Part shown: positions 53,445 through 61,030 of the stretch, piece after piece
How the letters are laid out: each line of letters opens with the position of its first letter
How positions within the stretch are numbered: the stretch's first letter is position 1
Assembly: GCF_022568835.1 (NCBI RefSeq)
Contig: NZ_JAKZHV010000001.1
Span: forward strand, 310,001 to 374,000
Direction of reading: 5' to 3'
Origin: Arsenicicoccus piscis
GTDB lineage: Bacteria > Actinomycetota > Actinomycetes > Actinomycetales > Dermatophilaceae
DNA length: 64,000 nucleotides
Notes under the pieces: model-generated
What the model was told of the DNA's origin: nothing
What the model saw: the letters and a program-made list of their open reading frames with translations, nothing else
Databases searched by the model: none
Made by a program: the position numbers and the translations under genes

Positions 53445-54719
53445 TCATGCGGTGTCGCGGTCGAGGCGCACCAGGGTGTGCGCCAGGACGTGTGCTCCCG
53501 CGGCAATGTCGGCCGGCTCGCTCAGCTCCTCGGGGACGTGGCTGCGACCGCCGACGGACGGCAGGAAGATCATGCCCATCGGGCCGAGGTGGGCCAGGTG
53601 GGCGGCGTCGTGGCCCGCGCCGCTCGGCACGGCCTCCCACGCGTAGCCCAGGCTGTCGGCCGCCGCGCCGATCCGGTCCTGCATCGAGCGGGCGCAGGCG
53701 ACCGGGTCCTGGTCGTTCAGCCACTCGATCAGGGTGCTGACGCCGCGGGCCTCCGCGTCCGCCGCGATCTGCTCGACGACCCGACGCTTGGCGCCGCTCA
53801 GCCAGGGCGCGTCGATCGAGCGCAGCTCGGCCCAGATGCGGGCCTTGTCCGGGACGACGTTGAGCGCACCCGGAGAACTCTCGATGCGGCCGGTGGTCGA
53901 CACTCCGTGCACCGGGGCGCCACACCCCTCGCGCTCGACGGTGAGGACGGCCTGCGCCGCTGCGACGAGCGCATCGTGGCGACCGGTCATCGGCATCGTG
54001 CCCGCGTGGTCGGCCCGCCCGGTGAACTGCACGAGCAGGCGCTCGATCCCGGCGATCGCCGTGACGACCCCGATCCGGTGGCCGGAGCGTTCCAGCAGCG
54101 GGCCCTGCTCGACGTGCAGCTCGACGTAGCCATGGACCGAGCCGGGTGCCCACGCCTGGTCGAGCGCCCCCTGGGGGTCCAGCCCGAAGGCGGTCATCAC
54201 GTCACCGAGCCGGCGGCCGGAGTCGTCGACCCGGTCCAGGTGCTCGGGCGTGAGCAGCCCGGCCACCGCACGAGATCCGACGCACGAGATGCCGAAGGTG
54301 TTGGCCTCCTCGCCGAGGAAGTCGACGACGACGAGGTCGCTCTCGAGCGTGGCGCCCGTCTCGCGCAGCCGCCGCGCCACCTCGATCGCGCTCAGCACGC
54401 CGACGATGCCGTCGAAGCGGCCGCCACCGTGCACGGTGTCGGTGTGCGAGCCGGTCATCAGCACCGGCTTGGAGCGGTCGCGACCCGGCAGCCGGCCGAC
54501 GACGTTGCCGGCGGGGTCCACGTGGGTCTCCAGGCCGGCGGCGCGCATCCGGTCCGCCACCCACCCGCGGGACGCGCGGTAGGGGTCGGAGAAGATCTGC
54601 CGGGTCCAGCCGGGCTCGCCCGACTCCGAGAACGTCGACAGATCAGCGAGATCCGCCGCGAGCCGCTCGGCATCGGGCAGCAGCGAGTCCCCGTCGGGCC
54701 GGCCCGTCACCGTCGTCAC
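53445..54719 (-). CDS. M20-family N-carbamoyl-L-amino-acid hydrolase (AllC/HyuC-like)
   Basis: A 424-residue zinc amidohydrolase. The di-metal ligands are visible: His in MTGSHTDTV, the bridging Asp in GRFDGIVGV, LGEEANTFG, His in ELHVEQGP, and a C-terminal His in SGAGHDAAHLA. The substrate lid domain has FTGRADHAGTMPM and RIESSPGALNVVPD. The family removes carbamoyl groups (N-carbamoyl amino acids, allantoate, ureidoglycine). In this operon N-carbamoyl-L-glutamate is the fitting substrate. The GTG start is 1 bp after the DUF917 stop. Confidence 0.92.
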   Translation of the reverse strand: MTTVTGRPDGDSLLPDAERLAADLADLSTFSESGEPGWTRQIFSDPYRASRGWVADRMRAAGLETHVDPAGNVVGRLPGRDRSKPVLMTGSHTDTVHGGGRFDGIVGVLSAIEVARRLRETGATLESDLVVVDFLGEEANTFGISCVGSRAVAGLLTPEHLDRVDDSGRRLGDVMTAFGLDPQGALDQAWAPGSVHGYVELHVEQGPLLERSGHRIGVVTAIAGIERLLVQFTGRADHAGTMPMTGRHDALVAAAQAVLTVEREGCGAPVHGVSTTGRIESSPGALNVVPDKARIWAELRSIDAPWLSGAKRRVVEQIAADAEARGVSTLIEWLNDQDPVACARSMQDRIGAAADSLGYAWEAVPSGAGHDAAHLAHLGPMGMIFLPSVGGRSHVPEELSEPADIAAGAHVLAHTLVRLDRDTA

Positions 54720-54720
54720 C

Positions 54721-55833
54721 TCACCGCTCCGACACGTAGGCGGAGGTGCCGGGACGCAGGGTCGGGTCGAGGTGGTCGAGGAAGTCGATGCCCATGATCT
54801 GCTCGCACTCCGCGATGCCGACCCTGTCGATGGAGGACGACGAGACCGGGAGGATGCCGGCCTTGCTGACCAGGAGGGCTACGTCCATGCCGGCGCGAGC
54901 GTCCTTGACGGCCAAGGCTTCTCCGGTGGACTTGTCGATGATGACGATCGTGTCGGGGTAGGTCGCGACCCGCCCGCCGTCGTTGTCGACCGCCATGAAC
55001 TCGTTGAGGTAGGGCACGGTGTGGTCACCCACCCGGAAGGTGCCGTGGTCCCAGCCCCCCTTGGTGACCGTGGCGACCTCGAGACCGAGCGGCCCCTGGT
55101 CGACCACCGTCGCACCGAGCCGGTGGGCGACGGCCTCGACGACCGCGTCGCCCCCCTGCGGCTGGGCCGCCTCCATCTCGCGGCCGAGGTCCAGCGCGAG
55201 CGAGATGGAGCCGTGCGCGCCGTTGTCCTTGACCCACTGCAGCTCGACCGGGTTGCGGGCCGAGGCGATGAATCCGCCTGTGCGCACGGAGATGTCGCGC
55301 AGCACGTCGTCCACGGTGTTGAGGTTGCCCTTATTGACCGACAGGAAGTGGCCGTGCAGCGCGCGGTTGCCGCCCGAGACGACCTGGATCGACTCGTAGC
55401 CCTCCCGCTCGCCGAGGCCGAGCCCGCCCAGCTTGCCGGTGGGGTGCGCGCGCACGTCCCCGGCGGTGTCGAGCACCTTGACGCCGAGCACCGAGGACTG
55501 GATCCAGCCGTTGAGGGTGGTCGAGTAGCCGTTCTGCGCGGTCATGACCGCCGCGATCGGCACGTCGGCGACCTTGATGAGCTCCTGCAGCGCGTGCACG
55601 TAGTCGACCGGGCGGATCTCCCAGTTCTTGGCCGCAGGGGCGCCGATCGCCGTGACGGTGGCGACGTAGGAGTCCTCGGGCAGCTCGTCGACCTGCGCCA
55701 GCAGCGGCTTGTTGAGCTCGGTGGCCAGGTGCCCCATGAGCTCGCCGTGGTGCTTCCAGCCGCCGCCCCCGCAGGCGAGGACACCGCCTCCGAGCACGGC
55801 GTAGCGGGCGTCGTCCGGGGTGAGTTCGCGCAT
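54721..55833 (-). CDS. DUF917 (S-methyl-thiohydantoin desulfurase-type) protein
   Basis: A 370-residue member of the DUF917 family, with GGGVLACGGGGWKHHGEL at the N-terminus, VTAIGAPAAKNWEIRP, and a C-terminal half with GWDHGTFRVGDHTVPYLNEFMAVD and PDTIVIIDKSTGEAL. As I recall, the family was recently reassigned to S-methyl-thiohydantoin desulfurases. Such an enzyme would replace the sulfur group of the thiohydantoin propionate formed from (S-methyl)ergothioneine, leaving hydantoin propionate. The two Cys in the Gly-rich start are candidate functional residues only. Older annotations call the family hydantoinase/oxoprolinase-related. Confidence 0.88.
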   Translation of the reverse strand: MRELTPDDARYAVLGGGVLACGGGGWKHHGELMGHLATELNKPLLAQVDELPEDSYVATVTAIGAPAAKNWEIRPVDYVHALQELIKVADVPIAAVMTAQNGYSTTLNGWIQSSVLGVKVLDTAGDVRAHPTGKLGGLGLGEREGYESIQVVSGGNRALHGHFLSVNKGNLNTVDDVLRDISVRTGGFIASARNPVELQWVKDNGAHGSISLALDLGREMEAAQPQGGDAVVEAVAHRLGATVVDQGPLGLEVATVTKGGWDHGTFRVGDHTVPYLNEFMAVDNDGGRVATYPDTIVIIDKSTGEALAVKDARAGMDVALLVSKAGILPVSSSSIDRVGIAECEQIMGIDFLDHLDPTLRPGTSAYVSER

Positions 55834-55885
55834 GGTGTGGTCCTGTTCGTCGGTGCGTTCGGTGGGTTGCGTTCGGTGGGTGCGT

Positions 55886-57682
55886 TCAGTTGCTGGTGTC
55901 GGCCGTGCTGGTGCCGGCCGAAGTGGCGCGGGTGTCGTGGAACCACGGGAAGTTCGCGTCGCCGGTCTCGCCGCCGCGCTCGATCGCCGCGTGGGCCTCG
56001 TCGTAGCCCGCGGTGGCGTGGCGCATCACGCCGAGCCCGGAGTCCGCGTCGAGGCAGCGGCGCAGCCGCACCGCGGTCTCCTCGCGGCCGTCGGCGACGA
56101 TCGAGACGCCGGCGGACTGCATCCAGCCCGAGTAGCCCCCACCACCGGAGTGGATGGCCACCAGGTCGGCGCCGGTCGCAGCGAGCAGCATCGCGTCCAG
56201 CAGCGGGAAGTCACTCACGCCGTCCGAGCCGTCGCGCATCCCCTCGGTGCCGATGCGCGGGTGGGTCATGCCCGCCGAGTCGAGGTGGTCGCGGCTGAAC
56301 AGCACCGGAGCGCTCAGCGTGCCGTCGGCGACCAGCTTGTTGGCCTCCACCGCCAGCCTGGAGCGCTCGCCGTGACCGATCCAGCACGAGCGCGCGGGGA
56401 GCCCTTGCTGCGGGACGTGCTTGCGCGCCAACGAGATCCAGCTCGCCACCTCGGGTCGATCCGGGAAGAGGCGGGCCGCGAGGTCGTCCATGACCTCCTG
56501 GTCGGCCACGTCCCCGGACAGGCAAACCCAGCGGAACGGCCCGATCCCCCGGGCGAACAGCGGCCGCAGGTAGGCCTCCATGAAGCCCGGGATACGGTTG
56601 ACCCGCTCCGCGGCGGCCTCGCCGAGGTGCTCGACCGCCTGGACGCGCAGGTTGTTGCCGTTCTCGAAGACCACGGAGCCGCGCTCCGCCATCGCGAGCA
56701 TCGCCTCGACCTGGGCAGCCATCGACGCGCGGGCCGCCTGCTCCACCCGCACCGGGTCGGACTCCCGCTCCTCGCGCCACTGCTCGAGCGAGAAGCTTTG
56801 CGGCACATAGCCGTAGCGCGCGTCGTGGGCTGCCGTCTGGTCGGTCACGATGTCGGGGGTGAGGCCGCGACGGTTGATCTCGGTGAACACCTCGGCGGCG
56901 TTGCCCACCAGGCCGACCGCGACGACCGGCCCGTCCGACCCCGCGTCGGGTCCACGACCGGCCGACGTGACCCGCTCGATCTCTGCGAGCGCCTCGTCCA
57001 GGTCATCGGTGACGAGGTCCAGACCGCCCGCGGCCTGGAGCCGAGCCAGCTTGGCGGGGTCGATCTCTACGGTGAGGGACGTGAGGCCCAGCATCGCGGC
57101 GCTGATCGGCTGCGAAGAACCCATCCCACCAAGGCCGCTCGTGAGCAACCACCGGCCGGCGACCGCCGCCGCCTCGGCGCCGGGCTCGGCGCCGAGGTCG
57201 CTGCGCGCGATGGTGCCGAGCAGCTCGTAGGTGCCCTGCAGCACCCCCTGGCGCCCGATGTACTGCCAGGCGCCGGCGGTCAGGCCGCCCCACATGGTCT
57301 GCCCCGCAGCGGCGCGCTCGTAGAACCGCTCCGGCGTGGACCAGCGACCGACGGTGTTGTTGACCGCAGAGAGCACGATCGGCGAGGCGGCTCCGGTGTC
57401 GACCAGCCCGATCGCCGCCCCCGACTGCAGCACGAGCGTCTGCGACTCCGGCATGGTGAGCAGCTGCTGGGCGATCGCGTGCGCCTGCTCCCACGAGCGC
57501 GCGGCCTTGCCGAGAGACGCGTAGACGATCAGCTCGTCCGGGTTCTCGCCGACCTCGAGGACGTTCTCGAACATCCGCAGCAGGCCTTCGGTGCGCCAGC
57601 TCCTGGCCCGCAGCTCGGTGCCTCGGGCCGCCCGGTAGGTCGTGCCGGGGCCTTGCAGGATGCAGCTGGTGGTCTCGGTCAT
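55886..57682 (-). CDS. Urocanase-family hydratase, divergent; candidate (S-methyl)thiourocanate hydratase
   Basis: A 598-residue NAD-containing urocanase homologue; the family is usually about 550. Conserved parts include GTELRARSWRTEGLLRMFENVLE, QTMWGGLTAGAWQYIG, LTSGLGGMGSSQP, VGLVGNAAE, PDIVTDQTAAHD, and the catalytic Cys in ARSCWIGHGER. The substrate region differs: HSGGGGYSGWMQSAG stands where classic HutU has HHGGGVGMGFSxHxG-like sequence, and LSAVNNTVGRW replaces the usual ANSNLVPxW. This suggests a modified imidazole substrate. No imidazolonepropionase gene is present, which argues against ordinary histidine degradation. ATG 57682 has GAGGAG upstream. Confidence 0.9.
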   Translation of the reverse strand: MTETTSCILQGPGTTYRAARGTELRARSWRTEGLLRMFENVLEVGENPDELIVYASLGKAARSWEQAHAIAQQLLTMPESQTLVLQSGAAIGLVDTGAASPIVLSAVNNTVGRWSTPERFYERAAAGQTMWGGLTAGAWQYIGRQGVLQGTYELLGTIARSDLGAEPGAEAAAVAGRWLLTSGLGGMGSSQPISAAMLGLTSLTVEIDPAKLARLQAAGGLDLVTDDLDEALAEIERVTSAGRGPDAGSDGPVVAVGLVGNAAEVFTEINRRGLTPDIVTDQTAAHDARYGYVPQSFSLEQWREERESDPVRVEQAARASMAAQVEAMLAMAERGSVVFENGNNLRVQAVEHLGEAAAERVNRIPGFMEAYLRPLFARGIGPFRWVCLSGDVADQEVMDDLAARLFPDRPEVASWISLARKHVPQQGLPARSCWIGHGERSRLAVEANKLVADGTLSAPVLFSRDHLDSAGMTHPRIGTEGMRDGSDGVSDFPLLDAMLLAATGADLVAIHSGGGGYSGWMQSAGVSIVADGREETAVRLRRCLDADSGLGVMRHATAGYDEAHAAIERGGETGDANFPWFHDTRATSAGTSTADTSN

Positions 57683-57764
57683 CGTCCGCTCCTCGTCACG
57701 ATCCGGCCGTCGCCCGGGCGCCCGACCAGCCCGGCGGCCGCACTCCACACCAGGCGGCCACGAC

Positions 57765-59087
57765 TCAGCGTATGGGTGACCGCTCCCCGGGTCGATGCCC
57801 GTGGTAGGGGCTCCACCCCGCGTTGGAGTGCAAGGTGCGCTCGTCGATCGCGGCGTCGCTGCTGGGGTCGAACACGATCACGTCGGCGTCCTTGCCGGGG
57901 ACCAGCGAGCCCTTGCGGTGGTCGATGCCGTAGCGGCGTGCGGGCCCCTCGGTGAGAGCGGCGACCGCCGCGTCGAACGCGGCCGGGCCGCGACGCCACG
58001 CGTGCCCCAAGGTCACCGGCACCAGCGTCTCGACGCCGGGGACGCCGGAGTGGTTGTCGAGGACGACGTCGTGGTCCTTCAGCTCGGTGGGCCAGGGCGC
58101 GTGGTCGGACGAGATCACCGACACCGCACCAGCCTCCACCCGCTCCCACAGACCCTCGCGGTCGGCAGCGGTGCGCAGCGGCGGGTTGATCTTGAGGCGA
58201 CCGCGCTGAGTCAGCATGTCGTCCTCGGTGAACGCCAGGTAGTGCGGGCACACCTCGAGCGTGACGTCGGCGCCCTGCGACTGGTACCACCGGACCAGGT
58301 CGACGCTGCGCGGCAGGGACAGGTGGCACACGTGCAGCGAAGCGCCTTGCGTCGCAGCCACTTCCAGCGCCGTGAGGACACCGAGCGTCTCCGACACCGG
58401 CGGTCGCGTGCGGGTGTGGGTGAGCGGGTCGGTGGAGCGCTGCGGCGTGGCCTCGGCCAGCAGCCCCTTGATGATCTCGTTGTTCTCGGCGTGCGTGCAG
58501 AGGGTGCTGCCGGTCTCGGCCACCTCGCGCATCACCGAGATCAGCTCGAGGTCGTCGATGCGCGGGAAGCGGAATGGGTCGGTGAGGAACAGCGAGACCT
58601 TGAACCCCACGACGCCCTCGTCGACCAGGCCGCCGGCCCGCCGCCAGCCGCCGCCCGGCTCGAGGGTGCCGAGCAGGGCCACGTCGACCACGGCCTCGTC
58701 GGTCACCAAGTCCTGCTTGGCGCGCAACCGGTCGAGCGAGTTGATCGGCCCCGGCCCGTCGAACGGCATCTCGACGATGGTCGTCACGCCGCCACCGGCC
58801 GCCGCGCTCGTGGACGCGACGACACCCTCGCCGGCGTGGGACAGGGAGTGGACGTGGGCGTCGACCGCGCCGGGCAGGACGAGCGCCTCACCGACGTCGA
58901 GCACCTGCGCGCCGCCCTGTCCAGCCAGGACCGCCGGGTCCGGCTCGCCGTCGACCACCGCGGCGATCCGCTCGCCCTCGATCCACACCTGGCCCCGCGC
59001 GTAGCCGCCGCCCTGCGCCCGGATCCTGCCGAGGATCAGCTGTTGTGCGTGCGGGGTGTCGCTGCGGTGCTCCATGACGCTCACCAT
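57765..59087 (-). CDS. Cyclic amidohydrolase (hydantoinase/allantoinase-like)
   Basis: A 440-residue dihydropyrimidinase-fold enzyme. Metal ligands are visible: DAHVHS (HxH), the carboxylated Lys in VVGFKVSLF, His in CTHAENNE, His in HVCHLS, and Asp in SSDHAPW. INPPLR and the C-terminal KGSLVPGKDADVIVFDP are typical. In this operon it should open hydantoin-5-propionate to N-carbamoylglutamate; allantoin is the alternative substrate. It is the first gene of the nine-gene operon. The start is ATG 59087 or 59075; both have modest ribosome sites. Confidence 0.9.
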   Translation of the reverse strand: MVSVMEHRSDTPHAQQLILGRIRAQGGGYARGQVWIEGERIAAVVDGEPDPAVLAGQGGAQVLDVGEALVLPGAVDAHVHSLSHAGEGVVASTSAAAGGGVTTIVEMPFDGPGPINSLDRLRAKQDLVTDEAVVDVALLGTLEPGGGWRRAGGLVDEGVVGFKVSLFLTDPFRFPRIDDLELISVMREVAETGSTLCTHAENNEIIKGLLAEATPQRSTDPLTHTRTRPPVSETLGVLTALEVAATQGASLHVCHLSLPRSVDLVRWYQSQGADVTLEVCPHYLAFTEDDMLTQRGRLKINPPLRTAADREGLWERVEAGAVSVISSDHAPWPTELKDHDVVLDNHSGVPGVETLVPVTLGHAWRRGPAAFDAAVAALTEGPARRYGIDHRKGSLVPGKDADVIVFDPSSDAAIDERTLHSNAGWSPYHGHRPGERSPIR

Positions 59088-59107
59088 GGACCCCCGATGG
59101 CCGGTCC

Positions 59108-59140
59108 GGGTGCCCTTCTCACGTCCTGAAAAGGGCACCC
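59108..59140 (-). terminator. Inverted repeat between PPK2 and the hydantoinase operon
   Basis: GGGTGCCCTT pairs perfectly with AAGGGCACCC around 13 nt. It lies 16 bases after the PPK2 stop and 21 bases before the operon's first ATG. It may terminate PPK2 or act as the operon's operator. The operon promoter must lie in or near this narrow gap. Confidence 0.55.
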
Positions 59141-59156
59141 GTGCAGGGGCTCCGGA

Positions 59157-60533
59157 TCAGGACGGGTTGGAGCCCGACTCCGTCACCGGCGTCGCGGACG
59201 TGCCGGTCGTCGGGATGTCTGTGGCCGTCGGGGGCGCGGCGGTCGTGCGCGGCGTGGTCGTGCGTGAGGCGGTCTTGCGCGGCGTCGCCGTGCGGGCAGT
59301 CGTCGTGCCCGTCGTGCCCGACGTACCCGACGCTGCCTTGCGGGTCGTGGCCTTGCGGGTCGTGGTCGACCGGGTGGGCCCAGCCGCCGTCTTCGCCGGA
59401 GCCTTCTTGGCCGGAGCCTTCTTGGTCGGCGTGGTCCGTCGGCGCAGGCCCGACTCCGGACCGTCCTGGCTGACCGCCAGCTCGGCGACCGAGTCGGCGG
59501 CGGCCGCGACGATCGGGGCCACGGCCTGACGCTGCGCGGCGTCCGCCTTCTTCGGCTTGCCCTTCTTGCCCTCGCCCTTCTTGGCCTCGCCCTTGGCGCC
59601 CTTCGCCTTCTTGCCCTTCGCGGCCTTGTCCGCCTTGTCGGCCTTGGCTTTCTTGCCCTTGGCACCGTTGGCCGCGACGACCGCAGGCGCGGTGCCGTCG
59701 ACGACGCTCTGGGCGTGGTCGGGGACGTACCGCTGGCTCGAGCGTGGCGGCCGGGCGTAGCCGAGCGCCTTGGGCCGCTCCGGGATCTCCACGGCCGGCG
59801 GCTGGATGTGCATGTAGGGCACGGAGTTCAGCAGGTGCGCGATGACGTTGAGCCGCGAGCGCTTCTTGTCCTCGGACTCGACGACGAACCACGGGGAGCT
59901 CGGCAGGTCCGTGTGCGCGAACATGCGGTCCTTGGCCCGGCTGTAGTCCTCCCACCGGGTGATGGACTCGACGTCCATCGGCGACAGCTTCCACCGACGC
60001 ATCGGGTCGTCGGCGCGGCTGCGGAAGCGCTTCTCCTGCTCGACGTCGGACACCGAGAACCAGTACTTGCGCAGCATGATCCCGTCGTCGAGGAGCATCT
60101 GCTCGAAGACCGGGACCTGGCGCAGGAAGCGCTCGTAGTCGCTCTCCGAGCAGAAGCCCATCACCCGCTCGACCCCGGCCCGGTTGTACCAGGAGCGGTC
60201 GAAGATGACGATCTCGCCGGCCGCGGGCAGGTGCGCGATGTAGCGCTGGAAGTACCACTGGGTCTTCTCGCGGTCCGACGGCGCGGGCAGCGCCGCGATC
60301 CGCACCAGTCGCGGGTTGAGGTACTGCGTGATCCGCTTGATCGCCGAGCCCTTGCCGGCAGCGTCACGCCCCTCGAAGATCACCACGACGCGGCTGCCGG
60401 TCTCCTTGACCCACTGCTGCATCGTGACGAGCTCGGCCTGCAGGCGCGCCAGCTCGGCCTCGTAGCCGTCCTTGGGCAGCTTCGCCGCCTTGGGGGCCTT
60501 CACCTCGGGGTGGACGTCCTTGTTCTTCGCCAT
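59157..60533 (-). CDS. ppk2: Polyphosphate kinase 2 with long basic C-terminal tail
   Basis: A 458-residue protein. Residues 25-255 are a class I-type PPK2 domain using polyphosphate to phosphorylate nucleotides: Walker A FEGRDAAGKGSAIKR, Walker B VIFDRSWYNRAGVERVMGF, and lid EQEKRFRSRADDPMRRWKLSPMD. Residues 275-458 are a low-complexity tail: Lys/Ala/Gly-rich first (KGKKAKGAKGEAKKGEGKK), then KKAPAKKAPAKT, then Thr/Arg/Ser-rich. Ordinary PPK2 proteins end near 290-300. The tail resembles histone H1-like actinobacterial tails and could bind nucleic acid or polyphosphate. Confidence 0.92.
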   Translation of the reverse strand: MAKNKDVHPEVKAPKAAKLPKDGYEAELARLQAELVTMQQWVKETGSRVVVIFEGRDAAGKGSAIKRITQYLNPRLVRIAALPAPSDREKTQWYFQRYIAHLPAAGEIVIFDRSWYNRAGVERVMGFCSESDYERFLRQVPVFEQMLLDDGIMLRKYWFSVSDVEQEKRFRSRADDPMRRWKLSPMDVESITRWEDYSRAKDRMFAHTDLPSSPWFVVESEDKKRSRLNVIAHLLNSVPYMHIQPPAVEIPERPKALGYARPPRSSQRYVPDHAQSVVDGTAPAVVAANGAKGKKAKADKADKAAKGKKAKGAKGEAKKGEGKKGKPKKADAAQRQAVAPIVAAAADSVAELAVSQDGPESGLRRRTTPTKKAPAKKAPAKTAAGPTRSTTTRKATTRKAASGTSGTTGTTTARTATPRKTASRTTTPRTTAAPPTATDIPTTGTSATPVTESGSNPS

Positions 60534-60566
60534 GCCTCATTCTGCGTCACCGTGCCGATCGGCACC

Positions 60567-60595
60567 CGTTCGGGACCCCTCTGCGGCCCCGAACG
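60567..60595 (-). terminator. Hairpin between the DUF6458 gene and PPK2
   Basis: CGTTCGGG (60567-60574) pairs with CCCGAACG (60588-60595), shortly after the small membrane-protein stop. Confidence 0.55.
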
Positions 60596-60607
60596 AGTCG
60601 ACGACGG

Positions 60608-60850
60608 TCAGCGCAGGTGGTCGTCGCGGCGCTCCGGCGGCAGGCCGGTGTCGCGGTGCTCGACCAAGGTCTCGTGGCGCGACCGGTTGCGCTGCGAGTT
60701 CATCACCAGCCCCACGATGATCGACAGCAGACCGGCCGCCATGCAGATGTAGCCCACCGTCATCAGGTCGACGTTCGGGACCCGATCGTTCACGGCGAAG
60801 CTGAGGATGGCCCCCACCACCAGCAAGAAGATGCCCAGCCCAAGACCCAT
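60608..60850 (-). CDS. Small two-helix membrane protein (DUF6458-like)
   Basis: An 80-residue protein with GAGGAGG upstream. It opens MGLGLGIFLLVVGAILSFAVND (helix 1), followed by VDLMTVGYICMAAGLLSIIVGLVM (helix 2) and a basic, polar tail (RNRSRHETLVEHRDTG). This is a widespread actinobacterial family of unknown function. It precedes PPK2, separated by a hairpin. The gap 60851-61030 shows no gene. Confidence 0.85.
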   Translation of the reverse strand: MGLGLGIFLLVVGAILSFAVNDRVPNVDLMTVGYICMAAGLLSIIVGLVMNSQRNRSRHETLVEHRDTGLPPERRDDHLR

Positions 60851-61030
60851 CGCGATCCTCCTCCACGGGCCCCCGACCCTGTGTCGGGGCGCGTGGTGCG
60901 ACTCTTACCCGTAGCCCCCGTCTCGACTACGACGCGCCCGCAGGTTGTCGTCCGAATAGCTTACTCCCGCCGCGGCTTTCGTGGTGCTTTGGTCAAATTC
61001 GTCCCGCTCGGCCCGGGGCCGCGCTCGCGC

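Noticed and set aside
51707-57682. Standard histidine utilisation (hutH-hutU) operon
   Set aside because: The HutH-like protein lacks the MIO triad, HutU is divergent, and hutI and hutG/hutF are absent while hydantoin-processing genes are present.
53445-59087. Allantoin degradation (allantoinase plus allantoate amidohydrolase)
   Set aside because: The two amidohydrolases alone would fit, but DUF917, the urocanase-like and HAL-like genes and the quaternary-amine importer do not. Kept only as an alternative for substrate range.
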